Part shown: piece after piece, positions 55,819 through 64,000 of the stretch
Numbering within the stretch: the stretch's first letter is position 1
How the letters are laid out: the number at the start of each line of letters is the position of its first letter
Source: Roseiarcus sp963776665
GTDB taxonomy: Bacteria; Pseudomonadota; Alphaproteobacteria; Rhizobiales; Beijerinckiaceae
DNA: 64,000 bases
Assembly: GCA_963776665.1 (NCBI GenBank)
Contig: CAVZNQ010000023.1
Location: forward strand, 62,001-126,000
Direction: 5' to 3'
The notes under the pieces: generated by a model
The model's database searches: none
What the model was told of the DNA's origin: nothing
The model's input: the letters and a program-made list of their open reading frames with translations, nothing else
Program-made: the position numbers and the translations under genes

Positions 55819-56832
55819 TCAGGCGTTCGAGACTGCGATCAATCGATCGAGCGTGCGCCGGGCGGCGCCTGAGCGAATTGCCGCGTCGCCCATGGCCACA
55901 CCGTCCTTAATTGCTCCGGCTTTGCCTGCGACCACGAGCGCCGCCCCCGTCGTCATAAGACCGATATCGCGAAAAGCGCCGGGCGCGCCGTTGAGCACTT
56001 CGAGAAGGGCCTTGGCGTTGTGCGCTGGATCCCCGCCCTTGAGCGCCGCCGGCGCCGAGCGGGCGAGACCCGCCGCCTCCGGCGTCAGTTCAAAGGCATG
56101 AAGGGCGCCGCCCTTCAGTTCAACGACTCTGGTCGGCGCCGTCACGGTAATCTCGTCGAGGCCATCAAGGCCGTGGGTCACCCAGACGCGCTCGGAGCCG
56201 AAGTTCCGCAGCACCTCGGCCATCGGCTCGAGCCAGGCGGCAGAGAAGACGCCGACGATCTGGCGCTTGACGCCGGCCGGATTGGAGAGCGGTCCAAGCA
56301 GATTGAATATCGTCCGCGTGCCAAGCTCCACCCGTGTCGGGCCGACATGGCGCATCGACGCATGATGGGCAGGCGCCATCATGAAGCCGATCCCCGCCTC
56401 GCGGATGCAGCGCTCGACGCCGTCCGGCGAAAGCCCGATCTTGACACCGAGCGCGGCCAACGTATCCGCGGCGCCGGAGCGCGAGGAGGCGGCGCGGTTC
56501 CCGTGCTTGGCGACCGGCACGCCGCAGGCGGCGGTGATGATCGCGGCCAGGGTCGAAACGTTGTAGGAGCCCGAACCGTCGCCGCCGGTGCCGACAATGT
56601 CGATTGCGTCCGGCGGGGCCTTGACGCTTATCATCTTTCCCCGCATCGCGGCGACTGCGCCGGTGATCTCGTCGACCGTCTCCCCCCGCACTCTCAGCGC
56701 CATCAGGAATCCGCCCATCTGCGAGGGCGTCACCTCGCCCGAGAGCATCGCATCAAACGCCCCTTCCGCCTCGGCGCGGGTCAGCGTCGCCCCTGCGGCG
56801 ACCTTGGCGATCAGAGGCTTGAATGACTCCAT
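55819..56832 (-). CDS. trpD: Anthranilate phosphoribosyltransferase
   Basis: 337 residues from ATG 56832 (MESFKPLIAKVAAGATLTRA); an in-frame ATG at 56847 adds five residues and abuts trpG. Motifs: IDIVGTGGDGSGSYNVSTLA (PRPP site), KHGNRAASSRSGAADTLAALG, ARPRVGPTRVELGTRTIFNLLGP-like segment HVGPTRVELGTRTIFNLLGP. Transfers phosphoribose to anthranilate. A much longer raw frame (to 57267) runs antisense into trpG and is not used. Confidence 0.94.
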   Translation of the reverse strand: MESFKPLIAKVAAGATLTRAEAEGAFDAMLSGEVTPSQMGGFLMALRVRGETVDEITGAVAAMRGKMISVKAPPDAIDIVGTGGDGSGSYNVSTLAAIITAACGVPVAKHGNRAASSRSGAADTLAALGVKIGLSPDGVERCIREAGIGFMMAPAHHASMRHVGPTRVELGTRTIFNLLGPLSNPAGVKRQIVGVFSAAWLEPMAEVLRNFGSERVWVTHGLDGLDEITVTAPTRVVELKGGALHAFELTPEAAGLARSAPAALKGGDPAHNAKALLEVLNGAPGAFRDIGLMTTGAALVVAGKAGAIKDGVAMGDAAIRSGAARRTLDRLIAVSNA

Positions 56833-56852
56833 GACCCCGTTTCGCATGCCTC

Positions 56853-57455
56853 TCAGAAAGCCTGTTGGGGCTGGTGAAAGGCGGCCGCCAAGTCCAAGAA
56901 ATTGCGCAAGATTTGCCGTCCGTGCTCGCTGGCGATGCTTTCCGGATGGAACTGCACCCCGAACACCGGGCGGTTGCGGTGCTCGAGGGCCATGACGAGC
57001 CCGTCGTCGCTTTCCGCGCTGACCTCGAGTTCGGAGGGCGCGCTCGCGCGCTCGACAATGAGCGAGTGATAGCGCGTCGCCTGAAAGGGTCCGTTCAGGC
57101 CTCGAAACAGCCCGCGCGCATGATGCGAAATGCGTGAAACCTTGCCGTGCATGGGCGCCGGCGCGCGCACGACCTCTCCCCCGAAAGCCTGCCCGATCGC
57201 CTGATGCCCGAGACAGACGCCGAGCATCGGCGTCGTTTCGCTGGCCGAGCGGACGAGGTCCAGGCAAACGCCCGCCTCGTTCGGCGTACAGGGTCCAGGC
57301 GAAAGCACGATTGCGTCCGGCTTCGAGGCGAGCGTGTCCGCGACCGTGATCTCATCGTTGCGCCACACAGTCACATCCGCGCCCAGTTCCCCCAGGTAAT
57401 GGACGAGGTTGAAGGTGAAGCTGTCGTAGTTGTCGATCAGCGTGACGCGTTGCAT
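56853..57455 (-). CDS. trpG: Anthranilate synthase glutamine amidotransferase component
   Basis: 200 residues, class I glutamine amidotransferase. IDNYDSFTFNLVHYLGELGA at the N-terminus, LSPGPCTPNEAG, the catalytic Cys in GVCLGHQAIGQAFGGEV, and the His/Glu pair in FGVQFHPESIASEHG. Supplies ammonia to TrpE, whose gene is not in the window. First gene of the trpG-trpD-trpC run. Confidence 0.94.
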   Translation of the reverse strand: MQRVTLIDNYDSFTFNLVHYLGELGADVTVWRNDEITVADTLASKPDAIVLSPGPCTPNEAGVCLDLVRSASETTPMLGVCLGHQAIGQAFGGEVVRAPAPMHGKVSRISHHARGLFRGLNGPFQATRYHSLIVERASAPSELEVSAESDDGLVMALEHRNRPVFGVQFHPESIASEHGRQILRNFLDLAAAFHQPQQAF

Positions 57456-57556
57456 CCGGTTCCCGCCTGAAAGGGAGCCGTCTTTTCCGATGCTGCGCCG
57501 CCCCCGTCAAGCCGACGCCGCAGGGCTGCGGCCGGAGCGGGGGGACGCTGACCTAG

Positions 57557-57739
57557 TTCACGTTCACTGCTGACGAACTGGCCGCGGGACGCCTCGCGCG
57601 CGGTTCCAAGACCAGCGTCTCGATGCCGTTCGGCCATCGCTTCGTCCGCCGCCCCGGCGACGCCAATTCTCCGCGCATCAAGGCCTTGCGCGAGTTCCCG
57701 AGCGAGGAGGCGGCGATGTCGGCGGCGGAGCCGGGGTGA
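57557..57739 (+). pseudogene. Remnant of a LysR-type regulator C-terminus
   Basis: A 60-codon frame after a TAG at 57554 reads FTADELAAGRLARGSKTSVS then MPFGHRFVRRPGDANSPRIK and ALREFPSEEAAM before TGA. D-E-L-A-A-G-R-L ... V-R/P-P-G-D-x-x-S-P-R-I-x-A-x-R-x-F/W-L is the usual end of GcvA-like LysR effector domains. The upstream domains are missing and R-x-F-P replaces R-x-W/F-L, so it is not functional. Confidence 0.45.
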
Positions 57740-57884
57740 CGAAGCAAAAATAGCGCGCGGAATTGAGGCGATAGCCGCCAAACCCCTTGCGCGGGCGGGG
57801 CCGTCCGGCCATGACGGTCGCCGGCCGGCGGTGGCGGTTCCGCTGAGGAATCGCTGTCGAGCACGGCCACAGGAGGCGGGGCAC

Positions 57885-59110
57885 ATGACGGATTTGGCTG
57901 TGGGGAGCGCGGACATCGCCCTCGACGCCGACAAGAACGAGGCGAGCCGGATCGGGGAATATCTCGCCTCGCACGGCGGGCCGTTCTTCGAACTGCAGCG
58001 CCGACTTGGGGTGCTCGGGAGGACGCGCTGCTCGCCGGCCGAAGAGCGGCGCTGTTCGTCGCGCTCGCCTGGGGCGTTCCGTTCATTTTGAGTTTCATAG
58101 CCGGGCGCGCGTTTGGCCCGGCGGATGCGCACCCCTTTCTGCTCGACTTCGGCGCCTGGGCGCGTTTCTTCATCGCCGTCGGTCTCTTCGTTTTGGCCGA
58201 GCAGCAGGTCGAATATGGCTTGCAAGGCAAGCTCGGCCAGCTGGTCCGGGCGCCGATCCTGGCGCCTGCTTCCTTCGAAGCAGCGGCGAACGCGGTGGTG
58301 CGAGCGCTGAGACTGCGCGACTCCATTGCGGCCGAAATCATCTGCCTGGGCCTTGCGATTGCGGGGACGCTGGCGCGGCTCGACATTCTCATGACGTCCG
58401 ACAGCTCGACCTGGGCGGTTCAGGTCGCCGACGGCGGCGCCCACCTCACGCTGGCCGGATGGTGGAGCGTCATCTGCAGCGCGCCGCTGTTCTATTTCCT
58501 GCTGTTCCGCGGCCTCTGGCGCTATATCGTCTGGGCGATGCTCTTGTGGCGGATCGCCTCGCTCGAGCTCAGGCTGGTTGCGACCCATCCGGACGGCAAG
58601 GGCGGGCTTGCCTTTCTCGCCGAATATCCGAACGCCTATTCGATGTTCGTGTTCGGCATGAGCGCCGGGATGGCGATAACCGTCGTCAGGCACGTGTCCG
58701 AAGCCAACATTTCCTCGGTCACTTTCGGCTACATCATCACCGGCTGGCTGGCGATCGTGTTCGCGTTTTTCGCCTTTCCGCTGCTGGCGTTCTCAAAGCC
58801 GCTTGCGGAGCTCAAGGGGAAATCGGCCCAGGTGCTCGGGGCTCAGGCGACGCGCTATCACCGCGCGGCCGAGCGCGCCCTCATCGGCCGGAACCTCGCC
58901 GCCAACGACGTCGCGGAAACCGCCGTTCCCGCCGTCCCGGACCCGTCGGCGCAATACGCCGCCTCGGGCAAGCTCTCGATCTTTCTTATGAGCCGGTCGG
59001 CGGTCGCGCCGCTCGCGGGCGCGGCGCTCGTGCCGTTCGCCATCGCCGGCGCAACCCGGCTTCCCTATAAGGAAGTGTTCGCGCTGGTGAAGAAGCTCCT
59101 GGTGCTTTAG
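57885..59110 (+). CDS. Conserved membrane protein of unknown function, with a one-base frameshift
   Basis: Restored length about 408 residues. From ATG 57885 (AGGAGGCGGGGCAC before it) the first frame is good to FFELQRRLGVL, then one base is lost at 58016-58022 and the other frame continues EDALLAGRRAALFVALAWGV. Hydrophobic segments at about residues 55-75, 85-105, 150-170, 195-225, 245-265 and 280-305. A conserved-looking loop ELRLVATHPDGKGGLAFLAE separates two of the helices. I have seen similar proteins (THPDGKGGL) in many Proteobacteria but no function is established. Confidence 0.72.
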
Positions 59111-59117
59111 AGCGCGT

Positions 59118-60573
59118 TCACGTTCGTCGGCCGCGCATCTCGGCGAAGGCCGCGAGCGCCCGGGCGCGGGCGGAGGCGTGGTCGACGATCGGCTGCGGGT
59201 AGGTTTTGCCGAGGACAACGGCGGCGCGCGCCAGCGTTTCTCCCGGAGCGCGCCAGGGGGCATGGATATCCGGCGCGGCGAGTTGCCCAAGCTCAGGGAC
59301 CCAGCGGCGGACGTAGGCTCCGTCTGGGTCGAACTTTTCTGCCTGGAGCACCGGATTGAAGATGCGGAAATAGGGCGCGGCGTCCGCGCCTGAACCCGCG
59401 ACCCATTGCCAGCCCATCGGGTTGCTGGCGGGATCGGCGTCGATGAGCGTGTCCCAGAACCATTGTCTCGCCGCGCCGCCAGTCGATCAGAAGATGCTTG
59501 ACGAGGAACGAGGCCGCGATCATGCGCACCCGATTGTGCATGAATCCAGTGCGCCAGAGCTGGCGCATCCCCGCATCGACGATCGGATAGCCGGTCCGCC
59601 CATGCGCCCAGGCGCGAAAACCCTCGTCGTCGTTTCGCCAAGGAAAGCGTTCGAATTCGCGCCGAAGCGGCCTCGTCGCGAGATCGGGATGTCGATAAAG
59701 GAGCGCGGCGGCGAAGTCGCGCCAGCCGAGTTCGGCCATGAATTTTTCGGCATCGCGTTGCGGGGCCAGCCGGGCCGCGGCGGCGCCCTCGACGGCGGCC
59801 GCGACGCGGCGGGTTGAAACCTCGCCGAAGCGCAGGTGAGCCGAAAGGCGCGAGGTCGTCTCGCGCGACGTCAGGTCGCGGCCTTCGGCATAGCCGGCGA
59901 GTGGGCCGTCGATAAACCGCGCAAGCGCGGCAAGTGCGCCCGCTTCGCCCGGGGTCTCGCCGAGGGTGAGCTCGCCGGACCAGTCGGGTTTGACCGGCGT
60001 AAGGGCGAGCGCCTTGATCGCGGCCCGCTCCGGGGCGTCGTCGGGCCACGGCGCGGGCATGAGACGATCGGGCGCGCGTGACGGGTCGGGCAAGGACGGA
60101 AGTGCGCGGTGGCGGCGCCAGAAGGCGGAAAAGACGGCGGGGGGCGCGGCGTCCGGCTTTGCGACCTCCCACGGCTCCCGCATGAGCCGGCCGTTGAAGC
60201 TCAGGGCCTCGACGCCGCGCTCGCGCAGGCGCGTCTTGACCGCGGAATCGAGCGCGATCGCCGCCCCCTCATAGCGCCGGCTCCAGAGGACCCGGCCGGC
60301 GTTCGCCGCGGCGGCGAGCGCGAGGATCATCTTGTCCGCCTCGCCGCGCATGATGTCGAGCCGCCCGCCAAGCGTCGCGAGGCGCTCCTCCATCGCCTTC
60401 AGCGACTGGGCGAGGCGCCATTTTGCCGCCCCGCCGAGGGGGCGGCCGTTGCGAGGCGAATCGTCGTGGACATAGACATAGAGAGCCGGACGATCCGCGG
60501 CGGCCAGAATCGCCGGCTGGTCGTCGAGGCTGAAGTCGTCGCGCAGCCAGACGACGTCCGCGCCTGTGCTCAA
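59118..60573 (-). CDS. phrB: Deoxyribodipyrimidine photolyase (class I CPD photolyase), with a one-base frameshift
   Basis: Restored length about 484 residues. N-terminal antenna domain (VVWLRDDFSLDDQPAILAAA), C-terminal FAD-binding domain with GRTGYPIVDAGMRQLWRTGF, MHNRVRMIAASFLVKHLLID and, in the second frame, WFWDTLIDADPASNPMGWQW with the FAD/DNA-contacting Trp and Asn, then VAGSGADAAPYFRIFNP and YVRRWVPELG. The break is at 59464-59468, in coding-strand GGCGAGACAATGG: one base removed restores GEQWFWD. Light-dependent repair of cyclobutane pyrimidine dimers; a cryptochrome is the lesser alternative. Confidence 0.9.
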
Positions 60574-60598
60574 AACCGTCTCCGGCGTCCCTCCGGCC

Positions 60599-61777
60599 TC
60601 AAGCCTCGGGCTGTGCCGCCTCGGCGTCTTTCCATTCGAGCGTGACCACCTTGCCGTTCTCGACCGTCAGCGCCAGGCGCCCGTGCTTGAGCTCGAGCGC
60701 TCGGTCGCCGAACAGCTTGCGCCGCCAGCCCATGAGCGCCGGCACTTCGGCCCGGTCGCTCGAGGCGATCGACTCGAGATCGTCGACGGTGGCGATCAGT
60801 TTGCCGGCGACCCCGCTCTCCTCGCTGACCTGCCTGAGCAGGACTTTCAGCAATTCGACCGTCGCGCCGACATTGGCGCCGTTGCGCCGGTCGCGCTCGA
60901 TCTTCGGCAGCGTCTTGGGATCGCGCGCGAGCCCGCGCTCGATCGCCGCGAGAATTTCGCCGCCGGCGCGGGAGCGCTCCATCCCGCGCGGGAACGCGCG
61001 CAGGTTCGCGAGCGCATCGACGCTGCGCGGCGCGGCGAGCGCGAGCTCGATCAAGACGTCGTCCTTCAAGACCCGGGCGCGGGGTACGTCGCGAGCCTGC
61101 GCCTCGCTCTCGCGCCAGGCGGCGAGCTCCATCAGCACCGCAAGATCGCGGGGTTTGCGCGCCTTCGTCCGGTAGCGTTCCCAGGCGCGCTCGGGATGCT
61201 GCTCGTACGTCGCGGGCGAGGTCAGCGTCTTCATTTCGTCGTCGAGCCACGATTGGCGGCCGGTCGCGGCGACGCGCTTCGACAGAGCTTTGTAAATGTC
61301 GCGCAGGTGGGTCACGTCGCCGATCGCGTACTCGATCTGCGCCTCGGCAAGCGGACGCCGCGCCCAATCGGTGAACCGCGACGATTTGTCGATCGTGACA
61401 CGGCAGATCGAATGCACAAGCTCGCTGTAGGAGACCTGCTCGCCGTAGCCGCAAACCATCGCCGCAACCTGCGTGTCGAACAGCGGCGTCGGCAGGACGC
61501 CGGAGAGCTTCCAAAAGATCTCGAGGTCTTGCCGGGCGGCGTGGAACACCTTGACCACGTCCTCGTCGGCCATCAGCTGCAACAGCGGCTCGAGGTCGAG
61601 CCCTTGGGCGAGGGCGTCGATCGCCATCGCTTCGTCGTCCGAGGCGAGCTGGACGACGCAAAGGATCGGCCAGAATGTCGTCTCGCGCAGGAATTCGGTA
61701 TCGACGGTCACGAACGGCGCGCGCGCCAGGCGGTGGCACGCTTGAGCGAGTTCGTCCGTCGTCGTGATCAGGGACAA
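60599..61777 (-). CDS. rnd: Ribonuclease D
   Basis: 392 residues. DEDD 3'-5' exonuclease domain: Exo I FVTVDTEFLRETTFWP, Exo II VVKVFHAARQDLEIF, Exo III EYAIGDVTHLRDIYKAL (Tyr variant DEDDy), then an HRDC domain with ERAWERYRTKARKPRDLAVL. Trims tRNA and other structured RNA 3' ends. The raw frame runs upstream to 61921 without similarity; the TTG at 61777 (SLITTTDELAQACH) is my start, since no ATG is close. Precedes the alpha/beta hydrolase gene by 15 bp. Confidence 0.88.
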   Translation of the reverse strand: MSLITTTDELAQACHRLARAPFVTVDTEFLRETTFWPILCVVQLASDDEAMAIDALAQGLDLEPLLQLMADEDVVKVFHAARQDLEIFWKLSGVLPTPLFDTQVAAMVCGYGEQVSYSELVHSICRVTIDKSSRFTDWARRPLAEAQIEYAIGDVTHLRDIYKALSKRVAATGRQSWLDDEMKTLTSPATYEQHPERAWERYRTKARKPRDLAVLMELAAWRESEAQARDVPRARVLKDDVLIELALAAPRSVDALANLRAFPRGMERSRAGGEILAAIERGLARDPKTLPKIERDRRNGANVGATVELLKVLLRQVSEESGVAGKLIATVDDLESIASSDRAEVPALMGWRRKLFGDRALELKHGRLALTVENGKVVTLEWKDAEAAQPEA

Positions 61778-61791
61778 TGGCGTCGCTGGCT

Positions 61792-62502
61792 CTATCGGTT
61801 GTCGCGCTGCGGCAGGGTCGGTTTCGCCCGCTCCTTGCGCACAGCCGGCGCCGCATGACGGGGCATGCCGAGCCGCTTGTCGAGATAGGCGCCGACGACC
61901 ATGTGCAATTCCTCGATGCAATCCTCAAAGAAGTGGTTGGCCTCCGGGATGACTGCATGCTCGATAACGATACCCTTCTGGGTCTTCAGCTTCTCGATCA
62001 GCGCGAGGACCTCCTTCAACGGCGCCACGCGGTCCTTATCTCCGTGGACGAACAGGCCGGACGAAGGGCAGGGCGCGAGAAAGCTGTAGTCGAACCGGTT
62101 CGCGGGCGGTGCGATCGAAATGAAGCCCTCGATCTCCGGGCGGCGCATCAGGAGCTGCATGCCGATCCAGGAGCCGAACGACACCCCCGCGATCCAGCAG
62201 GCGCGCGCCTCGGGGCTGATCGACTGCGCCCAGTCGAGCGCGGAGGCCGCGTCCGACAATTCGCCCTGGCCGTGGTCGAAGGCGCCCTGCGACCGTCCGA
62301 CGCCGCGGAAATTGAAGCGCAACACAGAAAAGCCGCGCTCGGCGAAATTGTAATATGTATTGTAGACAATCTGGTTGTTCATCGTGCCGCCAAATTGGGG
62401 ATGAGAATGCAGCACCACCGCGATCGGCGCTCCCCGCTGCTTGGCGGGATGAAAGCGACCCTCGAGCCGACCTGCGGGACCGTTGAAGAAAACCTCGGGC
62501 AT
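61792..62502 (-). CDS. Alpha/beta hydrolase
   Basis: 236 residues from ATG 62502. HSHPQFGGTMNNQIVY, FNFRGVGRSQGAFDHGQGEL and the nucleophile elbow GVSFGSWIG, then SGLFVHGDKDRVAP (Asp) and IPEANHFFEDCIEELH (His) complete the triad. This is the small serine-hydrolase group next to RNase D or suf genes in Rhizobiales. Probably a cytosolic esterase or thioesterase; substrate unknown. No signal peptide. Confidence 0.86.
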   Translation of the reverse strand: MPEVFFNGPAGRLEGRFHPAKQRGAPIAVVLHSHPQFGGTMNNQIVYNTYYNFAERGFSVLRFNFRGVGRSQGAFDHGQGELSDAASALDWAQSISPEARACWIAGVSFGSWIGMQLLMRRPEIEGFISIAPPANRFDYSFLAPCPSSGLFVHGDKDRVAPLKEVLALIEKLKTQKGIVIEHAVIPEANHFFEDCIEELHMVVGAYLDKRLGMPRHAAPAVRKERAKPTLPQRDNR

Positions 62503-62714
62503 GAATACTCCACAATGCCTTGAAGCGCGCTCGGCCGGAGGCGGAATGCGCCCGCCCGCGCCTTGCGGCGCGGGATCGGACGCGCTTATCAATCGGTCGA
62601 TCGGCGGGGGCTCGCCTCGGAGGCCGCCTCATAGCATGCTAGGCGCCCGCAATTGCAAGGAAAAACCGCAAGCCTCGGCGCGTTTGGCGTCCCGGCCGCC
62701 GGAATGGAGCCGCG

Positions 62715-63887
62715 ATGGCCGCCGAAAGGCCGCAGAGCCGAACCTACCTGGACTATAACGCCACCGCGCCGCTGCGCCCGGAATCGCGCCAGGCCGCGCT
62801 CGCGGCGATGGAAACGACCGGCAATCCCTCTTCCGTGCACGCGGAAGGCCGGGCCGCGCGCCGGATCGTCGAGGATGCGCGAAGCGACGTCGCGCGACTT
62901 GTGGGCGTGACGTCCCGTTGCGTTACATTCGTGTCCGGCGGCGCCGAAGCAGCGAACGCGGCTCTCAATCCGTTGTTCGGCGTCGGCCCGGCCGCAGCGC
63001 CGCTCGAGCGGCTTGTCGTTTCCGCCGGCGAGCATGCCTGCGTCCTTTCCGGGCATCGGTTTCCGGCGGCGGAGATTGCGCCCCTGCGGCCGGACGGCCG
63101 GCTCGACCTCGACTGGCTTGAGGCCGCGTGCGGCCGTCCAGGTCGCGTGCTGCTTGCGTTGCAAGGCGCAAACAATGAGACCGGCGTGGTCCAGCCGGTC
63201 GCCGAAGCGGCGGCGCTGGTCCACGCGGCGGGCGGCCTCGTGTTCTGCGATGCGGTGCAGATCGCAGGGCGACTGGACTGCGACATTGCCGCGCTCGGCG
63301 CCGACGCGCTCATGCTGTCGGGCCACAAGATCGGAGGAATGAAGGGCGCAGGCGCGTTGGTGACGGCGCGCGCCGGGATCAGCCTCGGCGCGCCGTTGGT
63401 GCGGGGCGGCGGCCAGGAGCGCGGCAACCGGGCGGGCACCGAAGCGGTGGCCGCAATCGCTGGCTTCGGCGCGGCCGCGCGCGCGTGCCTCCCCGGTATG
63501 ACGAGCGAAGCGGAGCGGCTTGTCGGGTTGCGCGACCGTCTGGCCGGCGCGGTCCACTCGGTCGCCCCGGACGCTATCATTTTCTCGGACGCCGCGCCGC
63601 GCCTGCCCAACACCGTCTGCTTCGCCGCGCCGGGCGTCGAAGCGGCGACGCTGATGATCGCGCTCGATCTCGCGGGCGTCGCGGTCAGTTCCGGTTCGGC
63701 CTGCTCGTCGGGCAAGGTCGCGCCCTCGCATGTGCTGGCGGCGATGGGGGTGCGGCCAGAACTGGCGCGCGGGGCGATTCGCCTGAGTCTCGGCTGGGCG
63801 TCGGAGGAAGCCGACGTCGAGCGCTTCGCCGAGGCCTTCCGCACCGTCATGGCGCGGATACGGACGGCGCGGCGGGGGGCGGCGTGA
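62715..63887 (+). CDS. Cysteine desulfurase (NifS/IscS-like)
   Basis: 390 residues, class V aminotransferase. YLDYNATAPLRPESRQAALA, GNPSSVHAEGRAARRIVEDA, VSGGAEAANAALN, the PLP Lys in LMLSGHKIGGMKGAGALV and the catalytic Cys loop SSGSACSSGKVAPSHVL. Group I (IscS/NifS) form, judging from the long loop around the Cys. Supplies sulfur for Fe-S clusters or thiolation. The suf genes that often follow it in relatives are not visible; the next gene is an MFS transporter fragment at the window edge. Confidence 0.9.
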   Translation: MAAERPQSRTYLDYNATAPLRPESRQAALAAMETTGNPSSVHAEGRAARRIVEDARSDVARLVGVTSRCVTFVSGGAEAANAALNPLFGVGPAAAPLERLVVSAGEHACVLSGHRFPAAEIAPLRPDGRLDLDWLEAACGRPGRVLLALQGANNETGVVQPVAEAAALVHAAGGLVFCDAVQIAGRLDCDIAALGADALMLSGHKIGGMKGAGALVTARAGISLGAPLVRGGGQERGNRAGTEAVAAIAGFGAAARACLPGMTSEAERLVGLRDRLAGAVHSVAPDAIIFSDAAPRLPNTVCFAAPGVEAATLMIALDLAGVAVSSGSACSSGKVAPSHVLAAMGVRPELARGAIRLSLGWASEEADVERFAEAFRTVMARIRTARRGAA

Positions 63888-63924
63888 GAGCGCCCCGAAT
63901 CGCCCTCCGGTTGGGGAGCCCGTC

Positions 63925-64000
63925 TTGACGTTCGGCCTGGGCGGCATCGCCGAGGCTTTCGGCGACCGCAATTTTCGCTGGTACTCGCTGGGCTCGGTTG
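63925..64000 (+). CDS. MFS transporter, 5' fragment (runs off the right edge)
   Basis: Only 25 codons. From TTG 63925, preceded by GGTTGGGGAG, the frame reads FGLGGIAEAFGDRNFRWYSL then GSV, the usual beginning of a DHA/enterobactin-exporter-like MFS permease (x-A-F-x-x-R-N-F-R-x-Y-x-x-G). Function cannot be assigned from this length. It follows the cysteine desulfurase by 37 bp on the same strand. Confidence 0.5.
   Translation, partial: MTFGLGGIAEAFGDRNFRWYSLGSV

Noticed and set aside
55819..57267. A 482-residue TrpD with a long N-terminal extension
   Set aside because: The extension is antisense/overlap sequence of trpG; the normal start MESFKPLIAKV is at 56832.
60599..61921. A longer RNase D start at 61921
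   Set aside because: Residues before the TTG at 61777 have no family similarity and overlap the hydrolase gene's 3' end.

Overview
The window is a high-GC chromosomal segment of an alphaproteobacterium, most likely Hyphomicrobiales (Rhizobiales). The main marker is the block dusB-ntrB-ntrC-ntrY-ntrX-hfq-hflX. A class I PHA synthase, a cobalamin-riboswitch CbtB/CbtA cobalt locus, an sseA-alaX-cysK run and a trpGDC run agree with this. Low-complexity intergenic repeats reading LK-S/R-LD suggest a Beijerinckiaceae/Methylocystaceae-like genome, but that placement is inference from memory. No rRNA, tRNA, CRISPR array, prophage or intact insertion sequence was seen.

Layout. 0-9 kb: hemB 5' end, a class I disulfide oxidoreductase, a histidine phosphatase overlapping phaC, an exported protein, alaC, a GNAT acetyltransferase and a Rieske oxygenase. 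9-11 kb: cobalamin riboswitch, cbtB, cbtA, a histidine phosphatase, and a leftover NiCoT nickel/cobalt permease C-terminus. 11-15.4 kb: aat followed by a circularly permuted ATP-grasp, alpha-E, transglutaminase-like and cupin cluster. 15.6-22.2 kb: two DUF4239 membrane proteins flank a tandem pair of near-identical acyl-CoA synthetases and a cytochrome c-PQQ dehydrogenase. 22.4-30 kb: PEP-CTERM GDSL esterase, ABC exporter, PPK2, SulP transporter, AI-2E family permease. 30-39.5 kb: panE-like reductase coupled to an oxalyl-CoA-ligase-like enzyme, a double-length DUF1254 protein, sseA-alaX-cysK, and a YdcF protein. 39.5-48.7 kb: nitrogen regulation and hfq/hflX. 48.7-50.4 kb: gene debris and repeats. 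50.4-57.5 kb: mazG, a double cold-shock protein, parE, trpC-trpD-trpG. 57.5-64 kb: a LysR remnant, a membrane protein, photolyase, RNase D, an alpha/beta hydrolase, a cysteine desulfurase and the start of an MFS transporter.

The window contains nine single-base reading-frame breaks, in phaC, the GNAT gene, the transglutaminase-like gene, the AI-2E permease, the DUF1254 gene, ntrY, parE, a membrane protein and the photolyase. Family-conserved protein resumes immediately in another frame each time, and parE is expected to be essential. Most are therefore probably assembly or sequencing indels, and these genes are annotated as single CDSs.

The most notable items are: a dispersed composite repeat family (promoter-like box plus a 21-22 bp tandem array) at 7.2, 35.6 and 50.1 kb with a half copy at 49.8 kb; the aat/ATP-grasp/alpha-E/transglutaminase/cupin cluster, whose transglutaminase-like member lacks the catalytic Cys; and apparent replacement of a NiCoT permease by the riboswitch-controlled CbtBA system.
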